A stretch of DNA of 64,000 nt from Mesobacillus sp. AQ2 (GCF_030122805.1 NZ_CP126080.1:4717501-4781500); one strand, 5' to 3'; shown: positions 1 to 10,162, counted from the stretch's first letter. The notes: generated from the sequence alone by a model not told the origin. Numbers and translations: made by a program.

Positions 1-11
1 TTTAAGCACGT

Positions 12-400
12 TTCTTGGACATTTCAACAGCTTCTGCTCTTCAAAATGTCTATTAAACCGCTTTTCTTGGACATTTCATCCCTTCACACTCTCCAAAATG
101 TCCATTAAACCACTTTTCTTGGACATTTCAACAGCTTCTGCTCTCCAAAATGTCCATTAAACCACTTTTCTTGGACATTTCAACCCTTCACACTCTCCAA
201 AATGTCCATTAAACCACTTTTCTTGGACATTTCAACCCTTCACACTCTCCAAAATGTCCATTAAACCGCTTTTCTTGGACATTTCAACCCTTCACACTCT
301 CCAAAATGTCCATTAAAGCACCTTTCTTGGACATTTCTACACCTTCCGCTCTTCAAAATGTCTATTAAATCCACCCTTTTTGGCCATTTCACTGCAATTC
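12..400. repeat. 52-bp tandem repeat array A (about 7 units)
   Basis: TTCTTGG recurs at 12, 64, 116, 168, 220, 272 and 324, exactly 52 bp apart, with a decayed eighth unit near 376. Each unit holds a dyad, GGACATTT ... AAATGTCC, about 35 bp across with a pyrimidine-rich loop, followed by a linker close to CATTAAACCAC. It lies just past the 3' end of the maltose phosphorylase gene and may continue left of the window. It shares period and layout with the arrays near 15.0-15.9 kb and 39.6-40.1 kb. The function is unknown. Confidence 0.95.
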
Positions 401-464
401 ACACAGTAAAATCTTTCTCCAATGAGAGAGACCTTCAGGCTTGCCTAAAGATCTCTTCATCAAC

Positions 465-2756
465 TTATTTCAATTTTACAGAAAGCTTGCCTTCTGCAGG
501 GATTGTTACGTCCTCGCCGTAAAGTTTCAGGGCGAGTTCTGGTCCTTGCTGTGTGAGGATGACGTTTTCCTGGTTCACTTCTACCTTGATGTAGTGGTCG
601 CGGTAGATGATCTTGAAGCTGTATTGCTCCCAGGCTTTCGGGATGAATGGTGCGAATGACAATGTGCCTTCTGCTGTGCGCATGCCTGCGAAGCCCTGGA
701 CGATCGCCAGCCATGCACCTGTCATGCTTGTGATGTGCAGCCCGTCTTCTGTATCGTTGTTGTAGTTATCTAGGTCAAGGCGCGCCGTGCGGTTGTACAT
801 TTCGTATGCCTTTTCTTCCATGCCAAGCTCTGCTGCAAGTACTGCGTGAATACTTGGTGACAATGATGACTCGTGGACGGTCATTGGCTCATAGAATTCA
901 AAGTTGCGGCGCTTCTCTTCTTCCGAGAATTCATGGTTGAAGAAGTATAGACCCTGAAGAACATCTGCCTGCTTGATGAAGCAGCTGCGCAGGATTTTAT
1001 CCCATGACCAGTTCTGGTTGATTGGGCGATCTTCGGCTGCAAGCTCATCCACCGTCATCAAATCTTTATCAAGGAATGTATCGTGCTGAACGAAGACACC
1101 TTTTTCTTCATCGTAAGGGAAATACATTCTTTCAACGATATCCTGCCACTTAGCAAGTTCTTCAGTAGAGAATTCAAGGCCTTCGAGGCGCGCCTCATGG
1201 CCATTCTGCTTAAGTAAATCGATGACTTCAAGCGTGTATCGCAGTGTCCATACAGCGATACGGTTTGTATACCAGTTGTTGTTAACATTGTTTTCGTATT
1301 CATTCGGACCTGTTACGCCATGGATCATATAGACATTCTTGCTCTTATTGAAGTGAACTCGGTCAGCCCAGAAACGAGAGATGCCAGCGAGCACATCAAT
1401 TCCGTATTCGTGGAGATAATCTTTATCCCCAGTGTAATTCACATAGTTATATATCGCATAGGCGATCGCACCGTTACGATGAATCTCCTCGAACGTGATC
1501 TCCCACTCATTGTGGCACTCCACGCCTGTAAAAGTAACCATTGGGTAAAGTGCACCCTTCAGTCCCTGCTGCTTCGCATTATGGTAGGCTCCTTCCAGCT
1601 GGTTGTGGCGATAGACAAGCAGGTTGCGTGCAACCTCTGACTCTGCAGTAGAAAGGTAGAGCGGAATTGCGTAAGCTTCTGTATCCCAGTAAGTAGCACC
1701 GCCATATTTTTCACCTGTGAAACCTTTAGGGCCGATGTTCAGGCGCGAATCTTCTCCATAATAAGTTGAGAATAACTGGAACAGGTTAAAGCGGATTCCC
1801 TGCTGTGCAGAGTCATCACCGGCAATTTCGATATCAGCAATTTCCCAGCGGCTCAGCCAGCCATTTCTATGCTCTTCCAATAACTGTTCGAACCCTTTTT
1901 CAACAGAACGATCAAGCACTTCACGCCCTTTTGAAACCAGTTCGCCAGCTTCATAGTCACGGTCGGTTGTAACAGCAACATATTTATAAAGGGTTACAGT
2001 TTGTCCCTGTTCAGCTTTCACTTCGATGACATTTTCTACGTATTCTGCTTTTTCATTTACTTCAACCTTTGACACATCGCCTTCGACAACCGTTTGCATA
2101 GTTGTCGCTACCTGGAAAGTCGGAGTGCCGAATGGATTGTCTTTCGTCTTCATGACAAGGCTGCCGCTGTAGTCTGCAACATCCCTGCTGACTTCATACC
2201 AGAAGTCCTCTTCATAGTTGGAGTCTTCATTGCGGACGTCCCCATCAAGATAAGGAACAAAGGTAACGTTTCCATTATAGTTTTTGGCAGTGACAGAGTA
2301 ACGAATAGCGGCCAGCTCCTGATCAGCTACTGACAGGAAGCGAACGGCTTCCACTTCTGTTTCATTTCCGTTTAGAGTGACGGTAAATTTTCGTGTCAAA
2401 ATACCATGCTGCATATCAAGCTCGCGATAGTAATCGCTTACTTCAGCATTGTGCAAATCCAATTCTTCACCATCAATTAGTACTTTGATGCCGATAAAGT
2501 TCGTGGAGTTGATGACCTTTCCAAAATAATTCGGATAGCCATTTTTCCACCAGCCTACACGTGTTTTATCCGGGAACCAGACACCGGCAATATAAGATCC
2601 GCGATGGAAATCCCCAGAGTATGTTTCTTCAAAATTCCCGCGCATGCCCATATGTCCATTCCCAAGGCTCATGATGCTTTCAGCCAGGCGGAAATCCTCT
2701 TTATTCAAGTCCGTTTCGACGATCTTCCAGCTATCAATTCCAAATAATCTTTTCAT
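465..2756 (-). CDS. GH65 maltose phosphorylase (YvdK-like)
   Basis: A family 65 glycoside phosphorylase of 763 residues, the usual length. It should split maltose with phosphate into beta-glucose-1-phosphate and glucose in the cytoplasm. The N-terminal beta-sandwich region contains [18 protein letters not shown], and the (alpha/alpha)6 catalytic part carries [12 protein letters not shown], whose Glu near residue 486 is the general acid in this family. The whole protein closely resembles B. subtilis YvdK as I remember it. GGGAGAT precedes the ATG. It stands alone: no maltose transporter, beta-phosphoglucomutase or MalR gene is nearby. A LacI-type operator lies just upstream. Kojibiose or trehalose phosphorylase is the alternative, but the YvdK similarity favours maltose. 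Confidence 0.9.
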   Translation of the reverse strand: MKRLFGIDSWKIVETDLNKEDFRLAESIMSLGNGHMGMRGNFEETYSGDFHRGSYIAGVWFPDKTRVGWWKNGYPNYFGKVINSTNFIGIKVLIDGEELDLHNAEVSDYYRELDMQHGILTRKFTVTLNGNETEVEAVRFLSVADQELAAIRYSVTAKNYNGNVTFVPYLDGDVRNEDSNYEEDFWYEVSRDVADYSGSLVMKTKDNPFGTPTFQVATTMQTVVEGDVSKVEVNEKAEYVENVIEVKAEQGQTVTLYKYVAVTTDRDYEAGELVSKGREVLDRSVEKGFEQLLEEHRNGWLSRWEIADIEIAGDDSAQQGIRFNLFQLFSTYYGEDSRLNIGPKGFTGEKYGGATYWDTEAYAIPLYLSTAESEVARNLLVYRHNQLEGAYHNAKQQGLKGALYPMVTFTGVECHNEWEITFEEIHRNGAIAYAIYNYVNYTGDKDYLHEYGIDVLAGISRFWADRVHFNKSKNVYMIHGVTGPNEYENNVNNNWYTNRIAVWTLRYTLEVIDLLKQNGHEARLEGLEFSTEELAKWQDIVERMYFPYDEEKGVFVQHDTFLDKDLMTVDELAAEDRPINQNWSWDKILRSCFIKQADVLQGLYFFNHEFSEEEKRRNFEFYEPMTVHESSLSPSIHAVLAAELGMEEKAYEMYNRTARLDLDNYNNDTEDGLHITSMTGAWLAIVQGFAGMRTAEGTLSFAPFIPKAWEQYSFKIIYRDHYIKVEVNQENVILTQQGPELALKLYGEDVTIPAEGKLSVKLK

Positions 2757-2780
2757 AGCTTTATCTCCCTTTTAGAAGTT

Positions 2781-2796
2781 GTACAAACGTTTGCAC
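2781..2796 (-). promoter_or_regulatory. LacI-family/cre-like operator upstream of maltose phosphorylase
   Basis: GTACAAACGTTTGCAC is a near-perfect palindrome with the central ACGT typical of LacI/MalR/CcpA operators. It sits about 25 bp upstream of the phosphorylase start, so maltose induction or catabolite repression is likely. I cannot tell which regulator binds. Confidence 0.6.
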
Positions 2797-2988
2797 TATT
2801 ATATCATGAATATCCGTAAAAATGACGAAAACAAAGGTGATATTTTTGTGTCATGGGGAACTTATTATTATTTTACTATCATCGTCGATAGGAAAAATAA
2901 ATTTACCTATTTCATTAGTACATATGTTATAAATTTTCAGAACTTTTATATAATCTAAAAGAACTAATTAGAGAGGAGGAAAATAGCT

Positions 2989-3357
2989 TTGAGCATACGG
3001 TTTTTCAAGGTCGCTGCGGTCTATTTTGTTATTGCCATCATTCTAGGAATTGTTATGGGGATCGTCCATGATTTCACCATGTCCTCAGTGCATGCACACT
3101 TAAACTTGTTAGGCTGGGTCTCAATGGCCCTGTTCGGGACGATTTATTATTTATTTCCACAGGCTGGTGACAGCAAGCTTGCTTCAACGCACTTCTGGCT
3201 TCATAACATTGGAGTTCCGGTCATGCAGGGCGGGATTACATTATCCATGTTGGCAGGGGGAGTCATTTTCACCGTCTTTGCCATTGTGGGATCATTAGTC
3301 GTGGTCATTGGGGGCATTCTCTTTCTTGTGAATGTGTTCAAATATGTTCATGCATGA
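2989..3357 (+). CDS. Small four-helix membrane protein resembling cytochrome oxidase subunit I fragment
   Basis: A 122-residue hydrophobic protein with about four membrane helices. VHAHLNLLGWVSMALFGTIYY resembles the His-containing helix of heme-copper (cbb3/NO reductase type) subunit I, and databases often name such short proteins cytochrome c oxidase-like. At about a quarter of a full subunit I it cannot be a complete oxidase. The TTG start is chosen because AGGAGG lies 8 bp upstream (2975-2980). It is monocistronic, with a strong terminator just after it. Heme binding is an inference from the histidines. Confidence 0.6.
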   Translation: MSIRFFKVAAVYFVIAIILGIVMGIVHDFTMSSVHAHLNLLGWVSMALFGTIYYLFPQAGDSKLASTHFWLHNIGVPVMQGGITLSMLAGGVIFTVFAIVGSLVVVIGGILFLVNVFKYVHA

Positions 3358-3364
3358 TTAAGAT

Positions 3365-3398
3365 GAAAAAGTTCGCCTCCTCGAAGGCGAACTTTTTC
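3365..3398. terminator. Bidirectional rho-independent terminator
   Basis: GAAAAAGTTCGCCT and AGGCGAACTTTTTC form a long hairpin with A- and T-tracts on both sides. It separates the convergent small membrane gene and niaP. Confidence 0.85.
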
Positions 3399-3400
3399 TT

Positions 3401-4606
3401 TTAAGCCAGCTCTTTCTGCTTCGTCTCCGTACCCCAGAAAAATACTGCCGCGGCACCAATCAGGATCGCGATACAGAAGATCGTGAAGATGGCTGTGATC
3501 GATAGATTTTGCGCTGAAAGATACGGGACCATCAGCGGTCCGGCAATTCCGCCGATGCGGCCAAAGGATGCGGCCATTCCCGCTCCTGAACCGCGGATTG
3601 TCGTTGGATATTGTTCTGGTGTGTAGGCGTACAATGCGCCCCAGGCACCAAGGTTGAAGAATGACAGCAAAATTCCAGCCGTAATCAGCAATGCCAGCGA
3701 ATCTGCCGTCCCAAAGAAATAGGCGCTGAGGGCAGTTCCAATTAAATAAACAACCAGCACGAACTTCCTTCCCGCTTTTTCAATCAGCCATGCTGCGGTA
3801 AAATACCCCGGAAGCTGGGCGAGAGTCATGATCAAGACGTATTGGAAACTCTTGATCAATGTGAATCCCTTCATGACCATCACGCTCGGCAGCCAGAGGA
3901 ACATTCCATAGTAGGAAAATACAACACTGAACCATAGAATCCATAGCATCGCCGTTCTCTTGAAATGTTCCCTTGACCAGACCTCTGCGATGCTCTCCCT
4001 CATCGTCAGCCGTTCTTTCTTGGAAACCGCAAGGAATCTTGGTGAATCAGGCAAGTTGATACGAAGATACAATGCATACAATGCCGGCAATGCACTTAGG
4101 ATTAACGCCATTTGCCAGCCAAACTTCGGAATGATGAAATATGAAATCAACGCTGCAACTAGCCAGCCTGCCGCCCAGAAGCTTTCAAGCAGTACAACGA
4201 CACGCCCGCGTTTCTCCGCAGGCACACTTTCAGAAACAAGTGTGGATGCAACCGGCAATTCACCGCCAAGCCCCATTCCGATAAAAAACCTCAGCAGTAA
4301 AAAGAATGACAAGGTTGTTGCCATCGCAGATATTCCGCTTCCAGCAGAGAAAAGCAATAAAGTAATGATAAAGACGTTTTTCCGGCCGATCCGGTCAGCA
4401 AGCAATCCAAATACGAAGGCACCGACTGCCATACCAATTGAGTTTACGCTGCCAATCCACCCCATTTCCTTGCCTGTTAATCCCCAGTCCACCTGCAGGG
4501 CAGCAATGACAAAGGACAGAATCCCCACATCCATTGCATCAAACATCCAGCCGAGCCCGGCAATCCCTAATAGCTTCTTTTCTGAAATCTCCTGTGACTT
4601 TTTCAT
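3401..4606 (-). CDS. niaP: Niacin permease NiaP (MFS)
   Basis: A 12-helix major facilitator protein of 401 residues that should import nicotinate/nicotinamide for NAD synthesis. It closely resembles B. subtilis NiaP (YceI), including KLLGIAGLGWMFDAMDVG at the N-terminus, the loop motif LADRIGRKNVF, and ALYAYTPEQYPTTIRG. The start is placed at the ATG at 4606 because GCAGGAGGG lies directly before it; the longer frame from a GTG at 4624 would translate through that ribosome site. A GTGT/ACAC dyad upstream may be a NiaR operator. Confidence 0.85.
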   Translation of the reverse strand: MKKSQEISEKKLLGIAGLGWMFDAMDVGILSFVIAALQVDWGLTGKEMGWIGSVNSIGMAVGAFVFGLLADRIGRKNVFIITLLLFSAGSGISAMATTLSFFLLLRFFIGMGLGGELPVASTLVSESVPAEKRGRVVVLLESFWAAGWLVAALISYFIIPKFGWQMALILSALPALYALYLRINLPDSPRFLAVSKKERLTMRESIAEVWSREHFKRTAMLWILWFSVVFSYYGMFLWLPSVMVMKGFTLIKSFQYVLIMTLAQLPGYFTAAWLIEKAGRKFVLVVYLIGTALSAYFFGTADSLALLITAGILLSFFNLGAWGALYAYTPEQYPTTIRGSGAGMAASFGRIGGIAGPLMVPYLSAQNLSITAIFTIFCIAILIGAAAVFFWGTETKQKELA

Positions 4607-4696
4607 AAAACCCTCCTGCAACACTAGCGAGATACAAATAGTTTCCCTAAAATGGGTTGTTTTAACATAAATTTTTGTGCTGCTTCTTTATATTAC

Positions 4697-4714
4697 CATG
4701 TGTCTTTACACTAG
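4697..4714 (-). promoter_or_regulatory. Candidate NiaR-like operator upstream of niaP
   Basis: ATGTGTCTTTACAC contains GTGT-N4-ACAC inside a wider CATG ... CATG symmetry. NiaR represses niacin genes in Bacillales through a dyad of this type, as I recall. It is about 95 bp upstream of niaP. The match was judged by eye only. Confidence 0.35.
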
Positions 4715-4810
4715 TCATGATATAAATTTACAGGTTCTGTTCCGGTAAATAATTTCAAAGAATTAGCAAACATTATAGCTATATACTTTGTAAAAACTGG
4801 AGTGTTGGAT

Positions 4811-5656
4811 ATGAAAAAAAACAAACTCGCTTCAAAGAACGCTATTCCTTTTCTGCTGCTGGCTGTCGTTCATGTCTTGCTTTTTTTCATATTCACTAAA
4901 AGAAGCCGCCAAAAGAATATATGGACCTTGCTGCTCACCAATATTGGATTGGCTTATTTATTCGAGTACCCGGTCCTAAATTTGTTCAAAGGGTACTCCT
5001 ATAAGCCAAAGGTCCTTAAGAAAAGAGCCCATGATCAAATCCTCGGGGCTATTTTATCACAGGGATTTTATGTTCCCATCACGGCCACCCTCCTTACTTT
5101 GTACCGAAAAAATAAGTACTGGAAGCTCGGCAGCACGCTTATTTATTATGGTATTGAACGATATTTCCTGCATTTGAAAATCTATAAAGCCTACTGGTGG
5201 AAGCCATCCTATACGGTATTCTTTATGAATATCTACTTTTATATCAGCGATTGGTTTTACAAAGCCTTGAATGCGGAGAAAAAATGGGCACTAGTGATAG
5301 CCCAATACCTGTCAACTGAAGTCATCTGTGTTACATTGCTCTATATATCTGCGGTTGGCAGGAAAGTCCGCTTTGGACGGGGAATCTACCACTCATGGCG
5401 CGAACATTTTATCATCGCTCCCCTCTACAGCCTGGTCCGGGCAGTTTTCCTTGTCATCACCTCTTCAAGACAAGGGATCCTTCCAAGGCTGAACATGTTC
5501 ATAGGATTGACCGGCATGGATTGGGTTCTGGTGAGGACCGGTCTCTTGAAGTTGCATAAGCTCTGGAATATTCCATTCAATGCAATGATGGTCCTGGTAT
5601 CAAGGTATTTGTATATAATAATCCGCCAAAAACAGCCAAAGCCCCCCTCTGCATAG
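4811..5656 (+). CDS. Multi-pass membrane protein of unknown function
   Basis: I do not recognise this 281-residue protein. It has a lysine-rich N-terminus and about seven hydrophobic segments joined by basic loops, suggesting an integral membrane protein with a positive cytoplasmic side. Its HxxxxHL and tyrosine/tryptophan-rich helices match no motif I know. The ATG at 4811 is preferred over a GTG nine bases earlier because GGAG (4799-4802) is spaced correctly for it. It is probably monocistronic and convergent with the next two-component operon. Confidence 0.6.
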   Translation: MKKNKLASKNAIPFLLLAVVHVLLFFIFTKRSRQKNIWTLLLTNIGLAYLFEYPVLNLFKGYSYKPKVLKKRAHDQILGAILSQGFYVPITATLLTLYRKNKYWKLGSTLIYYGIERYFLHLKIYKAYWWKPSYTVFFMNIYFYISDWFYKALNAEKKWALVIAQYLSTEVICVTLLYISAVGRKVRFGRGIYHSWREHFIIAPLYSLVRAVFLVITSSRQGILPRLNMFIGLTGMDWVLVRTGLLKLHKLWNIPFNAMMVLVSRYLYIIIRQKQPKPPSA

Positions 5657-5674
5657 CAAAAGGGGGTGCTGGTG

Positions 5675-7909
5675 TTAAGCTAATTGGTCAAGGACGACTG
5701 TTACCTTGAACAGATCTCCGTCTACCTCGATGTCAAGCGAGCCTTCGTGCAGATCGACGATCGATTTGGCGATTGCCAGCCCTAGCCCGGAACCTTCTGT
5801 ATGGCGGGACTTGTCTCCGCGTTTGAAGCGCTCGAACAGTTCATCCAGGTCTTCTCCTAGCTCATATTTGGTGATATTTTTAAAAGTGAGCACCACCTGG
5901 TTTTGCTCTTCTTTTACCGAAATATAGACCCTCGTATTCTCCAGTGCATACTTCAGGATATTGCCGATCAGATTATCGAACACCCTCCAGAGTTTTTGCC
6001 CGTCAACAAATGCATAAACCGGATGATCCGGCTGGGAAACGCGCAGCTTTAATGAAGACTGGCTCAGCGCTTCGTTATGTTCGGCCAATGCCTGCTGCAG
6101 CAGCTGGTTAAGGTCGACCTTCTCCTTATTCAGCTCGATATTGCCGCTCGCCATTTTCGTTGCTTCGAACAAGTCATCGATCAGCACCTTGAGCCGCTTT
6201 GATTTACGGTCGAGGATTTCGATGTAGGAATCACGGTCTTCATGTGCGAGCTCAGGTGTCTTCAGCAGCTCAGTGTAGGTAATAATAGAAGTAAGCGGAG
6301 TCCTTAGATCATGGCTTACATTCGTAATCAATTCCGTTTTCAGGCGTTCACTTTTAGCCTGCTCTTTGTGGGAGGATTTCACAGTGTTTCTGAGCGCATT
6401 GATATTTGCTGCATGTTTCGCGATTGCAGATTTCCCTTTCACCGGTATGTCCGCACCTAAATTGCCTGCAGCCAATTCTTCTGTATGCTTCATTACTTTA
6501 TTCAGGTAGCCAGCTTTCCTCATGATCATGATGAAAATCGGAAGACTGATGACACCAAAAGCGAATGCAATGACGATTATTTCTCCGCCGCCTGCTACAA
6601 GGACTGCAACAAACAGCATGCCCATCACAAAAACAAGCCCGAGGATTAAAAGCAGCTGGAATCCGATGCTCTTGATTAAAAACGCATTTAGAATGGAGTG
6701 ATAGCTTTTCACTAACAAGCTGTTATTCAGGTCCTCTTTCAGCTTTGGCCAATCCTTGCGGTACTCTGATAGGAATCTCAGCTGAATCCACCCGAATGCC
6801 AGCAATGAAGCTGCAGCAACCAGACTGACGATCAGCTCGGTAAGCGTAGCGAAGACATTTGAATGATAATAAACAAATTGTTCACTGATCAAAGTCATGG
6901 ACAGCAAAAGGAAAAACGCTGTCATTAAAAGAATCACTGCCCTTACATCCAGCGGGATTCTCACATAGAAGGGCTTCCACTGGTCGAATGAGCCTAAAAC
7001 AGTTGCCGGTTTCCGTTTTGTCAGAAAATAACTCGCAATCAAGGCCGCAATACTCGCTAAAAGATAACCGAAAAAGAGCTTTTGGCTTTTCTGATAGTCT
7101 TTATAATTCATGATGGCGATGTTTTTTTCTGATGCGTGCTTAGAAAGCCCGATTTGGCCGGTCATATCCCGGTCTTTTTGATTCTCGAGGATTGTTTCAG
7201 CCACTTCATTATAGGGCAGGAAGTTTTCATTATAACCAGTGAACATATAGTTTTTTTGCAAACCCTCGTAATCCAGCACATAATACATATCTTTTTTATT
7301 CAGGTAGTCAGAGGCTGATTCACCTTTTGACAGATTAAGGTTCGTAATCACTTCTCCTGTTGTGTTGTCTTTAAGGTAATATTTGAAGGCATTCCCAAGA
7401 TTGTTGAACTCGCGGCGGTAATTTTCCAGGTCCCGGTAAAACTCATCAATCTTCTTTTCTTTTTCTTTGACGATTTTAGCGCGGACATATTCATCACTAT
7501 TAAAGTTCTCTGTGATATCCGCAATCTTTTCGTCTCTTTCCTTCTTAAGTACAGCTTCGGCTGCCTTGTTTTCTGAATCGATGGCCGCCCGGATCTGGTC
7601 TTCATATTGCATGCTAATATTAGAAATTTGATCACTGAGATTGCCGTATCTAGTACGATGCTCTTCAATTTCCTCATCAGAAACAGTGATTTGCTTTTTC
7701 ATTTCTTCTTTCGGCATTTTATAGAGCTCAAACATATTCAGCATGGAAACAAATTGATCCATTTGCGAGTTATATTCCTCCGACTCAAAATAATTGCCTT
7801 GCATAAACCTGCTTCCGTTTGTCAGAACTGAAAAAATACCGCTTAAACCAAATGCAATCAGAAGTACCCAGGTTACAAATAAATACTTACTTTTCGATTT
7901 TATATCCAA
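5675..7909 (-). CDS. Membrane sensor histidine kinase
   Basis: A 744-residue kinase, second gene of a two-component pair. One membrane helix near residues 9-30 is followed by a long, charged, probably coiled-coil extracytoplasmic region (about 50-275). A cluster of five or so membrane helices (about 280-465) and a HAMP-like linker come next. The HisKA domain has SHDLRTPLTS with His near residue 533. The ATPase domain has an N-box NLIGNILKYA and G-box GSGLGLAIAKS. The start overlaps the regulator gene by 23 bp, so translation is probably coupled. The large coiled-coil plus multi-helix sensor is unlike PhoR. The stimulus is unknown; envelope stress is a guess. Confidence 0.85.
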   Translation of the reverse strand: MDIKSKSKYLFVTWVLLIAFGLSGIFSVLTNGSRFMQGNYFESEEYNSQMDQFVSMLNMFELYKMPKEEMKKQITVSDEEIEEHRTRYGNLSDQISNISMQYEDQIRAAIDSENKAAEAVLKKERDEKIADITENFNSDEYVRAKIVKEKEKKIDEFYRDLENYRREFNNLGNAFKYYLKDNTTGEVITNLNLSKGESASDYLNKKDMYYVLDYEGLQKNYMFTGYNENFLPYNEVAETILENQKDRDMTGQIGLSKHASEKNIAIMNYKDYQKSQKLFFGYLLASIAALIASYFLTKRKPATVLGSFDQWKPFYVRIPLDVRAVILLMTAFFLLLSMTLISEQFVYYHSNVFATLTELIVSLVAAASLLAFGWIQLRFLSEYRKDWPKLKEDLNNSLLVKSYHSILNAFLIKSIGFQLLLILGLVFVMGMLFVAVLVAGGGEIIVIAFAFGVISLPIFIMIMRKAGYLNKVMKHTEELAAGNLGADIPVKGKSAIAKHAANINALRNTVKSSHKEQAKSERLKTELITNVSHDLRTPLTSIITYTELLKTPELAHEDRDSYIEILDRKSKRLKVLIDDLFEATKMASGNIELNKEKVDLNQLLQQALAEHNEALSQSSLKLRVSQPDHPVYAFVDGQKLWRVFDNLIGNILKYALENTRVYISVKEEQNQVVLTFKNITKYELGEDLDELFERFKRGDKSRHTEGSGLGLAIAKSIVDLHEGSLDIEVDGDLFKVTVVLDQLA

Positions 7910-8579
7910 TCCCCCACACCACCTTCAAAAATCTTGGATTCTTCGGATCGATCTCTATTTTTTCACGGATCTTGCGGATATGGACGGCGACTGTGTTTTC
8001 AGCATTGTAGCTCGGCTCCTTCCACACGAGCTCGTAAATATCATTGATAGAGAACACTCTGCCGGCATTCGTCATCAGCAGTTCGAGGATCTTGTACTCG
8101 ATTGGCGTCAGTTTTACCGGTTCGCCGTGGGCGGTGACCTCCTTCGAGGACTGGTCGAGTGTCAGGCCATTCAGGTCAATCACCTTCGCCTTCCCTTCGT
8201 ATGTACCGAGCGTGACATATCTCCTGAGCTGCGACTTCACCCTGGCGATCAGTTCAAGCGGATTGAACGGCTTCGTCACATAATCATCCGCACCAACCTG
8301 AAGCCCGAGAATTTTATCTGTATCCTCCGCCTTTGCACTCAAAATGATGATCGGGATGTTCTTGTCTTCCCGGATTCTGAACGTCGTGGTAATCCCGTCC
8401 TGACGCGGCATCATTACATCGAGCAGGATCAAATGGACCGGCTGCTCATTCAGCTTCTCGATCGCTTCGATTCCATCCGCCGCCTTGATGACCTTGATTC
8501 CTTCGTTCTTTAAATAAATCTCGATCGCATCCCGTATCTCTTTCTCATCATCCACGACAAGCACATTGTATTGTTCCAA
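7887..8579 (-). CDS. OmpR/PhoB-family response regulator
   Basis: A 230-residue regulator with a receiver domain (acidic pair D10/D11, phospho-acceptor Asp54 in LILLDVMMP, Lys in YVTKPF) and a C-terminal winged-helix DNA-binding domain ending VVWGIGYKIEK. It is the first gene of the operon with the downstream kinase and should be phosphorylated by it. It resembles VanR-type regulators. Targets are unknown; the kinase/regulator operon itself is the likeliest. Confidence 0.9.
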   Translation of the reverse strand: MEQYNVLVVDDEKEIRDAIEIYLKNEGIKVIKAADGIEAIEKLNEQPVHLILLDVMMPRQDGITTTFRIREDKNIPIIILSAKAEDTDKILGLQVGADDYVTKPFNPLELIARVKSQLRRYVTLGTYEGKAKVIDLNGLTLDQSSKEVTAHGEPVKLTPIEYKILELLMTNAGRVFSINDIYELVWKEPSYNAENTVAVHIRKIREKIEIDPKNPRFLKVVWGIGYKIEK

Positions 8580-8842
8580 GTTTGAAAACCCCCTTCCCTA
8601 ACAGGCAAACTTTGATATTTTCTATTCTAGGCAGTGAACCTTAATATTCACTGAGCATAAATCTTAAGATTTTCTTAATAATGGTAAAAGTGGTGTGTGA
8701 ATCTATTATATATTTTTGTGAAGGATGAGAGGAAAGGGATTTTTGAAGATGTTTTTTATAAATCTTACAGAAGAAATCGGCTCAATCCCCAGGATAGTGA
8801 GCCGGTTGGATAAGTTTCATGCCTTTTTATTATTGTTGAATC

Positions 8843-8960
8843 TTTTTATTGGCGGTTTTCACAATTTTATTGGCGATTTTTTAGTTTTATTGGCGAAAAA
8901 ACAAATTTATTGGCGAATTCACCCTACTTTTTGACGAAAATCAGATTTTATTGGCGAACT
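8843..8960. repeat. 20-21-bp tandem array B (TTTTATTGGCGA)
   Basis: ATTGGCG recurs with its A at 8848, 8869, 8889, 8909 and 8950, and a decayed copy (TTGACGAA) near 8929, giving a 20-21-bp period. Units share TTTTATTGGCGA with variable A/T-rich linkers. The array lies between the regulator's 5' end and the HAD gene's 3' end. No gene is seen in 8580-9083 apart from this array and a weak hairpin. Confidence 0.85.
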
Positions 8961-9023
8961 GGAAATTTCGGTCGTTTTTTCCCAGTTTAGGGTCGGTACT
9001 TGGGAAGTTACAGTTAGTGTATG

Positions 9024-9053
9024 TAAAAAACCACACTATTACTGTGTTTTTTC
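9024..9053. terminator. Weak hairpin, possible terminator of HAD gene
   Basis: AAAAAACCACAC and GTGTTTTTTCC can pair imperfectly around a short loop, with T-tracts either side. It would serve the minus-strand HAD-like gene ending at 9084. Confidence 0.4.
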
Positions 9054-9083
9054 CATCTGCGGTTTTTACTTTCCTTCAACCGG

Positions 9084-9548
9084 TTATTTTCGCAGCGTAG
9101 CGATCAACCGCTTGGGATTAAGCAGCAGATCCAACCCATCATTGATATCTTCAATCACCAGATCGCTTTTCAACAGTGTTGCCGTTGCGCAGCCTTCTCT
9201 TCCGGCTATGACAATGGCGAGGTCGGATTCTGCGAACATCGATTCATCATTTGCTCCATTCCCCATGCAGAGCACGCCTTCCAGCCCCCGGACAAATTCC
9301 CCCTTCTCGTCTGTATGATTCTCTGACTTCAGAATTTGTACCGTGACAGGCAGTCCCTCACACTGCCGGACCACACTGCCGTTTGTATCCGCTGTAATGA
9401 CATGAATCTCCATTTCCCTGCTAAGCAGCTGGATTCTTTCACCTACGCCAGAGATCAGCTCGCCGCCAAAAGCAATCGTTCCGTTAAAATCAAGGACCAG
9501 ATGATGCAGGTTGAACTGGCCTCTCCCTGGAATATTCAAGTCAAGCAT
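9084..9548 (-). CDS. HAD-superfamily hydrolase (soluble P-type ATPase-like)
   Basis: A compact 154-residue HAD-fold protein. Motif I is LDFNGTIA (the second Asp of the usual DxD is Asn), motif II VITADT, and motif IV GNGANDESMF. This pattern matches the soluble P-type-ATPase-like group (COG4087), small cap-less phosphatases of unclear substrate. It is not the beta-phosphoglucomutase that would pair with the maltose phosphorylase, since it is too short and lacks a cap domain. GAGGGGGC precedes the ATG. It is divergent from the DHFR-like gene. Confidence 0.7.
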   Translation of the reverse strand: MLDLNIPGRGQFNLHHLVLDFNGTIAFGGELISGVGERIQLLSREMEIHVITADTNGSVVRQCEGLPVTVQILKSENHTDEKGEFVRGLEGVLCMGNGANDESMFAESDLAIVIAGREGCATATLLKSDLVIEDINDGLDLLLNPKRLIATLRK

Positions 9549-9608
9549 GCAGATGCCCCCTCAAATTTGATAGAATAACGTTATTATACACCTGCATGGA
9601 GGATATCG

Positions 9609-10145
9609 ATGAAAAATAACAAAGTCATACTGTATATCGCAATGAGCCTGGATGGCTATATCGCCAGGCCGGATGGGGCTGTTGACTGGCTGGATGAAGT
9701 TGAAGGTGTTGGCGATAATGGTTACGGTAAATTTTACGCCCAGGTCGGAACGGTGATCATGGGTCGGAAAACGTATGAGGAAGTTCTGAAACTGACGGAT
9801 GAGTTCCCTTATGCCGGTAATGACTGCTATGTTCTAACGCGGCAGTCCCAGGAAAGCACTCCTCATGTGACGTTTACCGATGAAGACCTGGAAACACTGG
9901 TCTCCCGTGTCAAAAAAGTTTCTGATGGGTATGTCTGGCTTGTCGGCGGCGGAGTGCTTGTGAGACAATTCCTTGAAAAAAAGCTGATCGACGAGATGGA
10001 ACTTTATATCATTCCTAAAACAATTGGCGAAGGAATCCCGCTGTTTCCCGATGGCACACCACCTTCTGATTGGGAATTAGCCAGCACAGGGCGCTACGGT
10101 CAGATTGCGGCACTGAACTATAAATTGAAAAAAGGCGCTGAATGA
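9609..10145 (+). CDS. Dihydrofolate reductase-like protein (RibD C-terminal domain family)
   Basis: A 178-residue protein of the RibD C-terminal/DHFR-fold family, like B. subtilis YwjB/YyaP. Visible features are the N-terminal strand with MSLDGYIA, the nucleotide-binding VIMGRKTYE and VWLVGGGVLVRQF, and IPLFPDG. The family probably reduces with NADPH, but substrates are unknown for the short members. Single gene between divergent and convergent neighbours, closed by a strong hairpin. Confidence 0.8.
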   Translation: MKNNKVILYIAMSLDGYIARPDGAVDWLDEVEGVGDNGYGKFYAQVGTVIMGRKTYEEVLKLTDEFPYAGNDCYVLTRQSQESTPHVTFTDEDLETLVSRVKKVSDGYVWLVGGGVLVRQFLEKKLIDEMELYIIPKTIGEGIPLFPDGTPPSDWELASTGRYGQIAALNYKLKKGAE

Positions 10146-10160
10146 TATCCAGCGCCTTTT
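10129..10160. terminator. Bidirectional terminator
   Basis: AAAAAGGCGCTG and CCAGCGCCTTTTC form a stable stem across the stop codon of the DHFR-like gene. It serves that gene and the convergent anti-sigma gene. Confidence 0.85.
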
Positions 10161-10162
10161 CT

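Noticed and set aside
8725..8934. 69-codon plus-strand ORF
   Set aside because: Most of it is translation of the ATTGGCG repeat array, with no family resemblance.
9084..9548. Beta-phosphoglucomutase partner for maltose phosphorylase
   Set aside because: Too short, no cap domain, and motif I is DFNGT; it belongs to the small soluble P-type-ATPase-like HAD group.
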